The position numbers and the translations under genes were made by a program. Source: Chersky-840 sp963838775 (lineage in GTDB: Bacteria > Actinomycetota > Acidimicrobiia > Acidimicrobiales > UBA8190). Taken from it: 64,000 nucleotides of DNA. The stretch spans positions 10,555 through 74,554 of the forward strand of contig CAWISP010000010.1 in NCBI GenBank assembly GCA_963838775.1, written 5' to 3'. This document shows positions 51,306 to 59,853 of the stretch, piece after piece; the first letter of the stretch is position 1, and each line of letters begins with the position of its first letter. Below the pieces are notes generated by a model. The model saw nothing but the letters and a program-made list of their open reading frames with translations. It had not been told where the DNA came from and made no database searches.

Positions 51306-51632
51306 ATGGCGTTCGGTCAACAGCCAGGTCCGCCCGCATCGGCGAGCCAGCTCCGGGATTTGCTGGCCCTGCTCAACAACGCAGGCCATGCGAGCTTCCG
51401 CGCCGCCCGTGGCCCCATGGGGTTCTCGCAGCGCCAGGGCTCTGGCAAGTTCACGAGCCACGAGGCGGCAGCGATGATCAGGCAGATGCAGGACGAGGAG
51501 TGCGGTTCGGCCCCCACAGTCGCCACCACACTCCCTCGCTTGTCGGCGGCAGAGCAGTTGATGCGTCGCATACCCACCCAACAGCTTGCCGCCGAGCTTC
51601 AGCGTCGGGGTTGGACCGTCACCAACCCTTGA
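51306..51632 (+). CDS. Conserved small actinobacterial protein, function unknown
   Basis: A 108-residue protein with SASQLRDLLALLNNAGHASF, RGPMGFSQRQGSGKFTSHEA and IRQMQDEECGS, then a helical C-terminus (QLAAELQRRGWTV). The helix-turn-helix-like N-half with a GFSQRQ motif recurs in small actinobacterial proteins; the role is unknown. No signal is seen. It lies between the SGNH gene and the cupin gene on the same strand. Confidence 0.6.
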   Translation: MAFGQQPGPPASASQLRDLLALLNNAGHASFRAARGPMGFSQRQGSGKFTSHEAAAMIRQMQDEECGSAPTVATTLPRLSAAEQLMRRIPTQQLAAELQRRGWTVTNP

Positions 51633-51747
51633 TCCCGGGTTGGCCGACCCTCGTCCCCGGCGGAAAGAGCATCCGGCGCTGGGCCATCTCGGCCCCGCGC
51701 CCTACAGTGCAGCCCGAAATCGTGCGGAAAAGCCTGGGAGGTGTGCC

Positions 51748-52182
51748 GTGATCCGGTGGGAGAGCGGTGAGGGAACCCGTCGTGAGGCGCGCGGGAGCGA
51801 GATGTGGTTCAAAGCCACATCGGCAGTCACACAGGGGCGATTCTCCTTGATGGAACGGACGTTGCCCCCCGGTGGGCGAATGCCTCCACCTCACAGCCAT
51901 ATCGGGAACGAGGAGGCGTATTTCGTTCTCGACGGGATGGTGGAATTTCGTGTCGCCGATCAGGTCTTTCAGGGTTCGCACGGAACGTTTGTGTTGGTGC
52001 CGGCAGGCGAGGCGCACACCTTCGGGAACACGAGCACTGAGTCCGCTCGCCTCCTGGTCCTTCATGCCCCCGCGCTCGATGGCTACTTCGAGGATCTGGC
52101 GCGCCTGTGGGCGTCACCGGAAGAACCCGATCGCGAAGCGGAGCTCGCCCTGATGCGGCGACACGGGATGGACCCTGCCTGA
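51748..52182 (+). CDS. Cupin-domain protein
   Basis: A 144-residue single-domain cupin. Motif 1 is PPPHSHIGNEEAYFVLDG (HxH...E), and motif 2 is AGEAHTFGN, so three metal ligands plus Glu are present. The C-terminus is helical (LARLWASPEEPDREAELALM). Such proteins bind Fe, Mn or Zn and act as dioxygenases, isomerases or ligand sensors. Start at GTG 51748 after GGGAGGTGTGCC. Confidence 0.85.
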   Translation: MIRWESGEGTRREARGSEMWFKATSAVTQGRFSLMERTLPPGGRMPPPHSHIGNEEAYFVLDGMVEFRVADQVFQGSHGTFVLVPAGEAHTFGNTSTESARLLVLHAPALDGYFEDLARLWASPEEPDREAELALMRRHGMDPA

Positions 52183-52247
52183 GGTCGACCGGGGCCCTGC
52201 TCTGAACCGAACGCGGGACGGCACGGTCATGGCGTTGTCCCCGGGAC

Positions 52248-52403
52248 CTATGAGTCAATAACGTCGCCGAATGCGTCGCAATCCGCGTTCTCACATACGA
52301 ACGCCGAGTCGATGACATTCGAGAGATCTGCCGGAAGGGCGGTCACACCGCATGACGGGCAGATGGGCGCACGCCCAATGTCTGCGTGGTGCGGTTCGCT
52401 CAC
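52248..52403 (-). CDS. Small zinc-ribbon protein (51 residues), probably leaderless
   Basis: From GTG 52403 it reads SEPHHADIGRAPICPSCGVT, ALPADLSNVIDSAFVCENAD and CDAFGDVIDS. A CPSC pair and a later CENADC pair (C-x2-C...C-x4-C) form a zinc ribbon. It is too short for other domains. There is no ribosome site before the GTG. The promoter at 52412-52439 places transcription start at or next to the GTG, as in leaderless mRNAs of actinobacteria. Confidence 0.65.
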   Translation of the reverse strand: MSEPHHADIGRAPICPSCGVTALPADLSNVIDSAFVCENADCDAFGDVIDS

Positions 52404-52411
52404 AGACGAGC

Positions 52412-52439
52412 AGTGTAGGGGGAGGCCCCCATCGTGCAA
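52412..52439 (-). promoter_or_regulatory. Sigma-70-type promoter of the zinc-ribbon gene
   Basis: On the minus strand TTGCAC (52434-52439) is followed after exactly 16 bases by TACACT (52412-52417), eight bases before the GTG. The spacer holds a GGGGG-CCT-CCCCC palindrome, which could be an operator. Both hexamers match the consensus well. Confidence 0.65.
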
Positions 52440-52550
52440 CTCGCCGAGGTCACCCGGTCGATCAGGAAAGATAAAGAACGGCCGGCCACGATCGCCTATC
52501 CTGCGGGAGATCTGGCCGGGCTGGCTCATGATCTTTGGGGGAGAGTAGCT

Positions 52551-53435
52551 GTGCGAACACGCGGGTTCGTCCTCGTGGGCACCATCGTCGCCCTGACAGG
52601 TCTCGGACTTGGGACGGTCGCGTTTGCCACATCTCGCGCCAATGCAACAGTCAGTGCGACGGCTATCCCCTTGGGCGACGGTCACATATCGAGCACTCCC
52701 AAGAAGGGATACGTCGATTCGTGTAGCACCACGTTTCCCCCGGCACCGCCGAGTACCACCCCACCATGGATCAACACCACCAACCACACCTGGAACTCCG
52801 AGACCAAGGCTGTCGTCGAAGGGTCCATGAGCTGGCCTACCGCCTTCTACACCGCGACGCTCAGCGGTTCGACCCGAGTCATCAAGACCAACGACCTCCC
52901 CGTCGACCACACCACGGGCACCTTTCCCATTGCCAGTACCGACCCAGCCCACGCGTACGACGCCAATCCCAACTCAATCGCCCCCGACCTCTTCACGTGG
53001 GACCTTCCGGCTGATCCGGTGGCCGCACGGCGCCCCTCGTGCACCAGCCTTGGTCCCATCGGAGTCCTGAGCGATGGTGTCGTCCTGTACAACGCGCTCG
53101 ACGCCAACGGTCGAGATGCCGCCGCTCACGAAGTGCTCGACAGCTGCGGCGGACATCCTGATCAGGCGTCGCGGTACCACCATCACGATGTTCCGCCGTG
53201 CATTCTCAGCGGCGCGACAGGTCGATCAACGCTCGTGGGATACGCGATTGACGGATATGGAATCTATGTCGAACGAAATGCCAACGGGAGGTTGTTGACC
53301 AATGCGAATCTGGACAAGTGTCATGGTCGTACCAGCAAAGTCTTGTGGAACGGCAAAGAGATCCGCATCTACCACTACGACGCCACCCTCGAGTATCCCT
53401 ATACGATCGGTTGCTATCACGGGACCCCGATCTAG
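52551..53435 (+). CDS. Secreted YHYH-domain-like protein
   Basis: A 294-residue exported protein with a signal peptide (FVLVGTIVALTGLGLGTVAFA) and a domain containing DQASRYHHHDVPPCIL, GYAIDGYGIYVERNANG and IRIYHYDATLEYPYTIGCY. The HxHHD/YHYD motifs and GYAIDGY are hallmarks of the YHYH family, which occurs as secreted proteins of unknown function and could bind metal through its His clusters. Six Cys suggest disulfides. The GTG at 52551 follows GGGGGAGAG. It is convergent with the lipoprotein gene. Confidence 0.8.
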   Translation: MRTRGFVLVGTIVALTGLGLGTVAFATSRANATVSATAIPLGDGHISSTPKKGYVDSCSTTFPPAPPSTTPPWINTTNHTWNSETKAVVEGSMSWPTAFYTATLSGSTRVIKTNDLPVDHTTGTFPIASTDPAHAYDANPNSIAPDLFTWDLPADPVAARRPSCTSLGPIGVLSDGVVLYNALDANGRDAAAHEVLDSCGGHPDQASRYHHHDVPPCILSGATGRSTLVGYAIDGYGIYVERNANGRLLTNANLDKCHGRTSKVLWNGKEIRIYHYDATLEYPYTIGCYHGTPI

Positions 53436-53463
53436 CGGGGCGCGTCGGCTCTCTTGAGAGGAG

Positions 53464-54756
53464 TCACCCTTCGGGTGTCCCCGCCAATGCCGGCACCGGA
53501 GTGGTGCTGGTCGGGTCGAAGCACACGAACACCTCGTGGGTGCCGGTGACGACGGTCGGGACGAACTGATCATTCACGACATGGACGCTCGCACCGCAGA
53601 AGGGCGGCTTGGGTGGCCTGGCCGTCGAGTGCGCGGTGGTCCAGTTCACGGGCGCCATCAAGCCGTCGGCCGTGAACGCCGTCTCGGCGTTGATGGCGGC
53701 CACCAACCGCCGTTGGGTGAGGTTCCGACCGACGACCCTCAGGCCGGATACGAACTGGGCGGCCGAGATCCAGCCGTCCAGGGCAACCTCGTCGTAGGTG
53801 AACGACGGTTGGTACTGCTCCATCTCCCTGATGTATTGCTCCATCCCCGGATACGAGCCGGGAAGGGCCGAAGCGACCTCGAAGGGCACGTGCTGGAGCC
53901 CGAAGTACACGCCGTTCATGATCGATCCGTACTGCTGCAACGTGCCGCGGTCGTACCCGTTCAGCCACAGCTGATGTATGGAGAGTCCGTTCTGGCTGAG
54001 CGCGCGGGCGAACGCAACATTGCCGTTCAGGTCGAGACACGACAACAGAAAGTCCACGTCGTCGTTCTTCATCTGCAACACTGCCGGCGTCGGATCGGCG
54101 CCGTAAACGAGGTTCAGGTCGGTGAACGAGACGTTCAAGCCGAAGGCGCGCATGCCTGTCGCTGCCGCCTGACAGGCGGCCGCCGACTGCGGGACGCCGT
54201 AGGCGACGATGGCCACAGACTTCGCTCCGAGTTGCTGGGCGAGGTAGGACTCACCGGGAACGGCCGTAGCGAAGTCGAGCCGCGAACCATTGGTCCCGAA
54301 CAGCGTGGGCTTGTTCTGCCAGTCCGTCGACACGACATAGCCGAACGTCGGGATGCCCGCCTGAGCCAGATAGGCCGCGCCTCCGAAGAAGGGCGTCCCC
54401 ACACCCACCACCGCAAACACGTGGTGCTGCTCCACCAGGTCCTGGGCGACGCCGAGGTCGGTGGTGGGACTCCCCACGTCATCCTCCTGGTATGCCAGCT
54501 TGAGCTTGCGCCCCGCCACCCCGCCGGCCGCATTGACCATCGAGAAGTACGCCTCGACGCCGTTCACGATCGGAGCGAAGTCCGACGACAGGGGACCCGT
54601 GACGTTGGCGATGCTCCCGACGGTGATCTGCGTCGCGGACACGCCGCTCGACCCTTCGCCGGGTCCCGGCTTGGCGATCGAATTGGAGCACCCCGTCACA
54701 CCGAGAGCGAGGGCGGTCATCGCAGCCGTCATAGTCGTCCATCGACTGCGGGTCAT
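53464..54756 (-). CDS. ABC transporter substrate-binding lipoprotein (branched-chain amino acid type)
   Basis: A 430-residue periplasmic-binding-fold lipoprotein. The signal ends in the lipobox GVTGC (Cys23), followed by VSATQITVGSIANVTGPLSS, DFAPIVNGVEAYFSMVNAAGG, and VAGRKLKLAYQEDDVGSP, the LivK-type opening. Later blocks AVVGVGTPFFGGAAYLAQAG and LWLNGYDRGTLQQYG are also typical. No permease or ATPase gene is adjacent, so its transporter is encoded elsewhere or it senses ligand. The ATG at 54756 follows AAGGGGGACG; a start 13 codons upstream is unlikely. Confidence 0.88.
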   Translation of the reverse strand: MTRSRWTTMTAAMTALALGVTGCSNSIAKPGPGEGSSGVSATQITVGSIANVTGPLSSDFAPIVNGVEAYFSMVNAAGGVAGRKLKLAYQEDDVGSPTTDLGVAQDLVEQHHVFAVVGVGTPFFGGAAYLAQAGIPTFGYVVSTDWQNKPTLFGTNGSRLDFATAVPGESYLAQQLGAKSVAIVAYGVPQSAAACQAAATGMRAFGLNVSFTDLNLVYGADPTPAVLQMKNDDVDFLLSCLDLNGNVAFARALSQNGLSIHQLWLNGYDRGTLQQYGSIMNGVYFGLQHVPFEVASALPGSYPGMEQYIREMEQYQPSFTYDEVALDGWISAAQFVSGLRVVGRNLTQRRLVAAINAETAFTADGLMAPVNWTTAHSTARPPKPPFCGASVHVVNDQFVPTVVTGTHEVFVCFDPTSTTPVPALAGTPEG

Positions 54757-55212
54757 CGTCCCCCTTCCAACGCCGTTGCGTCGAAGCGTGCCCAATGTAG
54801 CCTCGTGCTCTCACGAACTCATAGGTTTCCCCAGACCACTGCAAGATTCGGTTTCGCGACGCATACACCTCGCGGTTCGGAACAGACCGTCGGATCGAGG
54901 CTCTGCCCCCAGGTCTCGGGCCAAGACGCCCGGCCGGCTATCACAAACGCTTCGGTGCCGGCTCGGACCTTCTCGAGGTACCGCTCTTTCCCCGCTCACG
55001 GGGCGCGATGCTCGGCTCAGCAGCGAGCAGAAATGACCACTGTTGCAAATGGAGAGGCGCGTGCCGCGTTCGCCGAACCGCCATATACGCGCCCGGCCGC
55101 GAATCTCCGAGGGGGGGATCGTGGTCGTTGGGAATCTCCCCGATGACCGTGTCCGTGTGCGGCACCCCATTCACCTTTTCCCCAGGGCGGACCTGCAGCG
55201 GTCTCGAAGCGT
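54757..55212. other. Intergenic region, promoter side of the lipoprotein gene
   Basis: A 456-base gap between two minus-strand genes. No protein gene is recognised; short frames are antisense to one another. It must contain the lipoprotein promoter and the end of the WhiB transcript, but no clear hexamers or terminator were picked out. Confidence 0.35.
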
Positions 55213-55515
55213 TCAGCTGCCAACCGGTGCCGCTGTTCGAATCGGCACCGTCGGTCGCTCCGACCAGTTCGGATGAGCCGACGATGTGCTCTGTCGGCGG
55301 CGCTGTCCGAGAAGGCGCTTGCGCTGGCGCTCTGACGCCCCACCCCACACCCCTTCCCCGATCTTGTTGACCAGTGCGTATTCCAAACAGGGGCTTCTGA
55401 CAATGCACTCGGCACAGACACGTTGAGCAGCCAGCACGCCGACCCCGTCGCTGGGAAAGAACACCGCCGGGTCCATGTCCTTGCATTTTCCGAGACGCAT
55501 CCAGTCGGTATTCAT
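55213..55515 (-). CDS. WhiB-family [4Fe-4S] transcriptional regulator
   Basis: A 100-residue WhiB-like protein. The four cluster ligands are Cys11, Cys34, Cys37 and Cys43 (C...CAECIVRSPC). The helix after it has EYALVNKIGEGVWGG, with the GVWGG turn at 55-59 of the family, followed by the basic SERQRKRLLGQRRRQ tail that binds DNA. It is a redox- and NO-sensing partner of the primary sigma factor. Its target is unknown. A long intergenic gap lies upstream toward the TetR gene. Confidence 0.93.
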   Translation of the reverse strand: MNTDWMRLGKCKDMDPAVFFPSDGVGVLAAQRVCAECIVRSPCLEYALVNKIGEGVWGGASERQRKRLLGQRRRQSTSSAHPNWSERPTVPIRTAAPVGS

Positions 55516-56049
55516 CACACGCTCCTGACCGAGACCGGCCCATCGGAATCCGTCTCCCAGTAGAGGCTGTCGTCCTTGGAAGTTCCCTTGAGAAATCTGT
55601 GTGACACCTGTGAGATGACCAAGGAGATCATCGAGGTCGGTTCGGACATCCCGGGGCCTTCCCAGGTGACCAGGTGTGTTGATCGAGCTCTCAGCACATC
55701 GACGACTGCCCCCGCCGATACGCCGCCGCCAGCAGAGATTTCGTCGCTCCCCCGCCTCAAGCCATGTCAGGCGACCTTTGACTGGCAACCGCATGGCGAT
55801 TCTGCTCATGGTTCGCTCGTAGTGGCAAGCTCTTCGGGTAAGCGTGCGTGGCGTTCCACGAAGCTCGCCATCTGCCCCTCCAATCGCCGTCTCTTCGAAT
55901 ACATCGCCAGCCCCTCAGCAAGATGCGATCGTTCGTCCAGGTGGCCGGGACGCTGTCTACCGCTTTGGATCCAGGAGCGTGTCCGGCCCTAGCATGGCGA
56001 GTCGACAGGTCACTGCCACCGAGCGTGGCCCGCGGCGGTCCAAGGGAGT
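55516..56049. other. Divergent intergenic region
   Basis: 534 bases between the divergent WhiB and TetR genes. A 138-residue plus-strand frame at 55576-55992 has no recognisable domain. Promoters of both flanking genes should lie here. Confidence 0.35.
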
Positions 56050-56724
56050 GTGGTGGGCGAGGCTCAGGGAACTGTTCCCCCTTCGTTGGCTCAGGAGCAG
56101 CGACAACTGACCCGCAATCGAATTCAAGAAGCCGCCATGGCTGTCGTGGCCCGACGAGGTTTCGACGCCACCGTGGCGGAGATCGCCGACATATCCGGTG
56201 TGAGCGCCCGCACGATCTTCCGCCGCTATGCGAGCCACGACCAGTTGATCGCTTCCACGGTCAAGGACATGTTCGAGGAGTGTGGACGCGGACCGGTCGA
56301 AGGGATTCCTCGATCCTCCGAAGACCTTGACGGATGGCTGGAGGGAATCGCCGGGACGATCCACACGAGAAACGCCGAGATCATCGGGGACGCCTTCTGG
56401 GACATCCACGCCCCTCGCTACCACGCCTCCGACATCATCCTTGAGTTGGATGCCTATCGTCGCGAGTACCGGACTCGAGGAGTGAGGTATCTCACCGCCC
56501 GGGCCTGGCGAGCCGCCGGAGCCTCTGGTGATCCCCCTGACGAGTTGGTGCTTGCGTTCGCGTTGAACTTCTCGGTGTTCGCGACACAAGCCCTGATGAT
56601 CGATTTCGAGCAAACTCCGGCGGAGATCGGGAGGCTTACTGCCGATCTCTTGCGGTCACTTCTCACACGGGCCGTTGCCGCCGCCCAATCCGGTGATGCC
56701 GAAACCCGAAGTACGGGCACTTGA
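56050..56724 (+). CDS. TetR-family transcriptional regulator
   Basis: A 224-residue repressor. The DNA-binding part is NRIQEAAMAVVARRGFDATV and AEIADISGVSARTIFRRYAS (helix-turn-helix), and the C-terminal ligand domain is helical with LVLAFALNFSVFATQALMI. Two adjacent GTG codons follow AAGGGAG; the second (56053) is an equal start. It is at the head of a cluster of fatty-acid or aromatic catabolic genes and probably controls it. Confidence 0.87.
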   Translation: MVGEAQGTVPPSLAQEQRQLTRNRIQEAAMAVVARRGFDATVAEIADISGVSARTIFRRYASHDQLIASTVKDMFEECGRGPVEGIPRSSEDLDGWLEGIAGTIHTRNAEIIGDAFWDIHAPRYHASDIILELDAYRREYRTRGVRYLTARAWRAAGASGDPPDELVLAFALNFSVFATQALMIDFEQTPAEIGRLTADLLRSLLTRAVAAAQSGDAETRSTGT

Positions 56725-56799
56725 CCCAGTGTGGGTATGCCGAACACGTCATCCAGAAGATGATCGACGGCGTTCACGTTCGTCACCACCCAGATGGGT

Positions 56800-57111
56800 T
56801 CAACCCCTGCGGCGACTGCCCGCCAGGTAGTTGTGCACGGGGAAGATCTGGACCTCTGGCTGATCCACCACGCCCACCTCGTGGTAGATCGGGTCCAGCT
56901 TGTCCCGTGCGAACTTCTCGAACGCGTCGCGCGATTCCCATACGTCCACCACCCGGAAACCTCCATCGGTCTCCATGACGCAGTGAAAGATCTCCTGGGG
57001 TGAAGCCGGCCCACCCGGCAGCAATCCGATCATTTCGTTGATCCGGTCGTACTGTTCGAGCGTGGCCCCCCTGAAGTCAAGCTGTACCGCTACTGCCATC
57101 GGTGTCTCCAT
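56800..57111 (-). CDS. Small dimeric alpha/beta-barrel-like protein
   Basis: A 103-residue protein. AVAVQLDFRGATLEQYDRIN, then IFHCVMETDGGFRVVDVWES, then DAFEKFARDKLDPIYHEVGV form the beta-alpha-beta-beta-alpha plan of ABM-like ferredoxin-fold proteins. ATG at 57099 (fourth codon) is also possible. It may be a small enzyme or binding protein of the catabolic cluster; I cannot assign a reaction. Confidence 0.65.
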   Translation of the reverse strand: METPMAVAVQLDFRGATLEQYDRINEMIGLLPGGPASPQEIFHCVMETDGGFRVVDVWESRDAFEKFARDKLDPIYHEVGVVDQPEVQIFPVHNYLAGSRRRG

Positions 57112-57238
57112 GCCGTTGGCTCGGTTTGCTCTGCTTTGCTACTTGCGTCGCGACGATTCTACCCGCGGCAGACTGATTCGTCACCGCATGGCAAGGCAGG
57201 GCGAGGGGCGACGGATTCCCTGGACGTCCCACCGTGAC

Positions 57239-57269
57239 ACTGGTGCCTGCCACGATGGCAGGCACCAGT
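57239..57269. terminator. Perfect 14-bp hairpin (intrinsic terminator)
   Basis: ACTGGTGCCTGCCA (57239-57252) pairs with TGGCAGGCACCAGT (57256-57269) around CGA and is followed by CTCTTGCTC. It lies about 130 bases beyond the stop of the VOC gene on the minus strand and is the strongest terminator-like stem of the window. Confidence 0.8.
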
Positions 57270-57397
57270 CTCTTGCTCGAGGTTGAGCCCGCCTCGTGGG
57301 TCGGGTATTGGGCCAAAGCTACGTCAGCGTGCTCCCCTGTCGAGCGTTGACCTGGGATCACTCCGATCGCTCCCGAGGTGACGCCACGTGCCCCTCG

Positions 57398-57859
57398 TCA
57401 CGATGCACGGTAGCGAGCTGCGGCCGTTCCGGGAGGGTTCTGGACTCCGGGCACGGCATCGGGGTTGGCTACGCACACCTCACCTTCGAGGCCATCGGGG
57501 TCGCGGAAGAACACGCTCAGAATCGGGCCGAAGTCGGTGACGAAGGCATCGGCCGCACCACTCGCCATCAGGCGGTTGCGAATTTCGTCGAACGCCTCCA
57601 GCGACGCCGCCTGCAGGCCGAGATGATCGATGCGACCTCGACCGAACATGGGGGTCTGTCTCTCGGCCTCCTTGTTGCCGGCCACCTCGAACACATTGAG
57701 CTCAGCCGCCTCACCCACCCTGATGAATGTCAGGCGAACGTCATGATTCTCGTCCTGTTGACCGTCCACATCGGCATCGAAGACGTCGCGGTAGAAGGCG
57801 ACGAGCCGGTCGGTGTCGGTCGTGAGCAGCGCAACGTGGTTGAACCCGTTCAGCAGCAT
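57398..57859 (-). CDS. VOC-family protein in a catabolic cluster
   Basis: A 153-residue VOC protein: LNGFNHVALLTTDTDRLVAF with the first metal His, FIRVGEAAELNVFEVAG, RIDHLGLQAASLEAFDEIRN with the second His, and VFFRDPDGLEGEVCVANPD with the Glu. The metal site is therefore intact. The ATG at 57859 follows GGAAGGAGG. It could be an extradiol dioxygenase or glyoxalase-like enzyme acting on a ring-cleavage product, but the substrate is not visible. Confidence 0.85.
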   Translation of the reverse strand: MLLNGFNHVALLTTDTDRLVAFYRDVFDADVDGQQDENHDVRLTFIRVGEAAELNVFEVAGNKEAERQTPMFGRGRIDHLGLQAASLEAFDEIRNRLMASGAADAFVTDFGPILSVFFRDPDGLEGEVCVANPDAVPGVQNPPGTAAARYRAS

Positions 57860-57972
57860 GATCCTCCTTCCGATGTCCGCCATGCTAGAAGAACATGGAG
57901 TGACCACCGGCCGGTGTGTGCAGCGTCGGCCGCCGCCGAGATTCCGTCTCGTGGAAGCACCGCGAGGTGCGT

Positions 57973-59754
57973 TCAGAGATCCCAGGAACGGCTCCGGCCA
58001 CTGGACTCGAAGGCATGGCGCAACGCACGTTCGTCCTCCGCGGTGAAATCTCGGTAATCGCCGTCCCCGGAGCGGACATGGATCGAATCCCCACCGACCA
58101 GGTCAGCTCGGAACTTCTCGTGGACGAGCGTGCGAGTAAGGACTTTGTTGGTCGGCGTGATCGGCAGGGAGCGGCACTGGCGAACAAAACGCGGCCACCA
58201 CTTGGGACTGAGATCGGACTGTTCGATCAGCCAGGCCGCGAACGCCTTGCCGTCGAACCGGGCTCCTTCTCGCATGACGAGTGCCACCATGACCTGATCA
58301 CCGGAATCGGCGTCAGGCACGCCGTAGACAGAGGCCATCATGATGTCTGGGTGACGGGCCACGATGGCTTCGATCGGAGCAGCCGGGAAGTTCTCTCCAT
58401 CCACTCGAAGCCAGTCTGACGTCCTGCCGGCGAAGTACACCCAACCGTCACCGTCCACATAGGCGAGGTCGCCACTCCAATACCACCCGTTGCGCGTCGT
58501 ACGCCGCATGGCTTCCTCGTTGCGGTAATACCCCTCGAATGGTCCAACACCGAGGGTGTTGACGATCTCGCCGACACATTCCTCGACGTTGACGAGGCGA
58601 CCCTCGTTGTCAAAGCGCGCTCTTGGGGCCACGCGACCAGCACCGTCGACAACGGCGATCCCCTCGCGCAGTCTCCCCACCGAGCCTCGGGGCGGGCTAC
58701 CCGAGCGGTCCAGCGCGATCGCGCCTTCAGTTGACCCGAAGACGTCGACGATGGTGATACCGAATCGCTCCGCGGCAGATTCCACGATGTTTGGAGAACC
58801 TTCGTTGCCGAAAGCGATCCTCAAGGTGTTTTCTGCATCATCGTCGCGCTCCGGGGTGGCCAGAAGATAGACGAGCAGTTTGCCCGTGTAGTTGAACCAG
58901 GTAGCGCCAAAGTGGCGCACGTCGGGAACAAAGCGTGAAGCACTGAAGCGGCGGGCCAGGGACAGCGATGCGCCCGCCACCAGCGCAGGAGCCAGACCTG
59001 ACATCAACGAGTTGGCGTGGAACAGAGGCATCGATGCGTACCCGACGTCGTCCGGTCCGACACCGAGCATGGTTGCCATGCGCTGGCCCGTCGTGAGCAG
59101 CCTGTACTGCGTGCAGCACACGGCCTTCGGCGCCGCAGAGGTGCCTGATGTGAACAACAACGCCCACAAGGCATTCGGCTCACAGTCCATGTCTCCGGCG
59201 GGTCGAACATCGCCAGGGGCGAGGCAACTCGCCCAAGCACGTGTGAGCTCGCGATCCAACGACTCGCCCATCGAGTTGGTCGGATCATCCTCGTCGGCGA
59301 AACGCTCAGACACGAAGATGCCGCCGGGCAGATCCAGTCCTTCAACAGCTGTTTCCAGCAGTGCCTGATGGCGGGGCTCGGTGATCAGAAGCTGCACATC
59401 GGTGTGCGAGATGTCGCGAGCCAGGTGCTCCCCTCGGCGGGTGTGGTTGAGCCCCACCACCACCGCTCCCATGAGCCCCGCGCCACAGAGCGCGAAGACA
59501 TAGTCCGGCGTGTTGTCCAGGAGCACGGCGATGTGGGGAGGTCGATCACGGTCGAGCCGGGCACGAAAGAGCGCGGCGAATCGTTCGGCCTCGAGAAGAA
59601 GATCTCCGTGAGTCCAGATCCGGTCGCCAAATCGAAGTGCAGGACGATTGGCAGAGCTGGCGGTGAGGGCGTTGCGCCTCAGGAGGTCGGCGACGTTCCG
59701 GGCGGGCAGGGGAACCTCGCCGAGGGGCGGGGCGAACTCGACACGTTCGGCCAC
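57973..59754 (-). CDS. Acyl-CoA synthetase (AMP-forming), FadD17-like
   Basis: A 593-residue ANL-superfamily acyl-CoA ligase. The P-loop is LLFTSGTSAAPKAV, the adenylation site FNYTGKLLVYLLATPERDDD, the A5 motif FGSTEGAIAL, the YWSGDLAYVD core, GRTSDWLRVDGENF, and the C-terminal catalytic lysine region TPTNKVLTRTL. The overall form matches mycobacterial FadD17-type enzymes that activate fatty or steroid side-chain acids. It is divergent from the Rieske gene and transcribed after the thiolase (59854-61020) on the same strand. Confidence 0.88.
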   Translation of the reverse strand: MAERVEFAPPLGEVPLPARNVADLLRRNALTASSANRPALRFGDRIWTHGDLLLEAERFAALFRARLDRDRPPHIAVLLDNTPDYVFALCGAGLMGAVVVGLNHTRRGEHLARDISHTDVQLLITEPRHQALLETAVEGLDLPGGIFVSERFADEDDPTNSMGESLDRELTRAWASCLAPGDVRPAGDMDCEPNALWALLFTSGTSAAPKAVCCTQYRLLTTGQRMATMLGVGPDDVGYASMPLFHANSLMSGLAPALVAGASLSLARRFSASRFVPDVRHFGATWFNYTGKLLVYLLATPERDDDAENTLRIAFGNEGSPNIVESAAERFGITIVDVFGSTEGAIALDRSGSPPRGSVGRLREGIAVVDGAGRVAPRARFDNEGRLVNVEECVGEIVNTLGVGPFEGYYRNEEAMRRTTRNGWYWSGDLAYVDGDGWVYFAGRTSDWLRVDGENFPAAPIEAIVARHPDIMMASVYGVPDADSGDQVMVALVMREGARFDGKAFAAWLIEQSDLSPKWWPRFVRQCRSLPITPTNKVLTRTLVHEKFRADLVGGDSIHVRSGDGDYRDFTAEDERALRHAFESSGRSRSWDL

Positions 59755-59853
59755 TTCAGGGGACTCCCGCCGGCGCCATGCGGCGTTGCCGCCTGACCCT
59801 GTTTCTTCCCGGCTCCGCCCGGCCCTGCACCGCCGACACTCCCGCCCCGGTGA

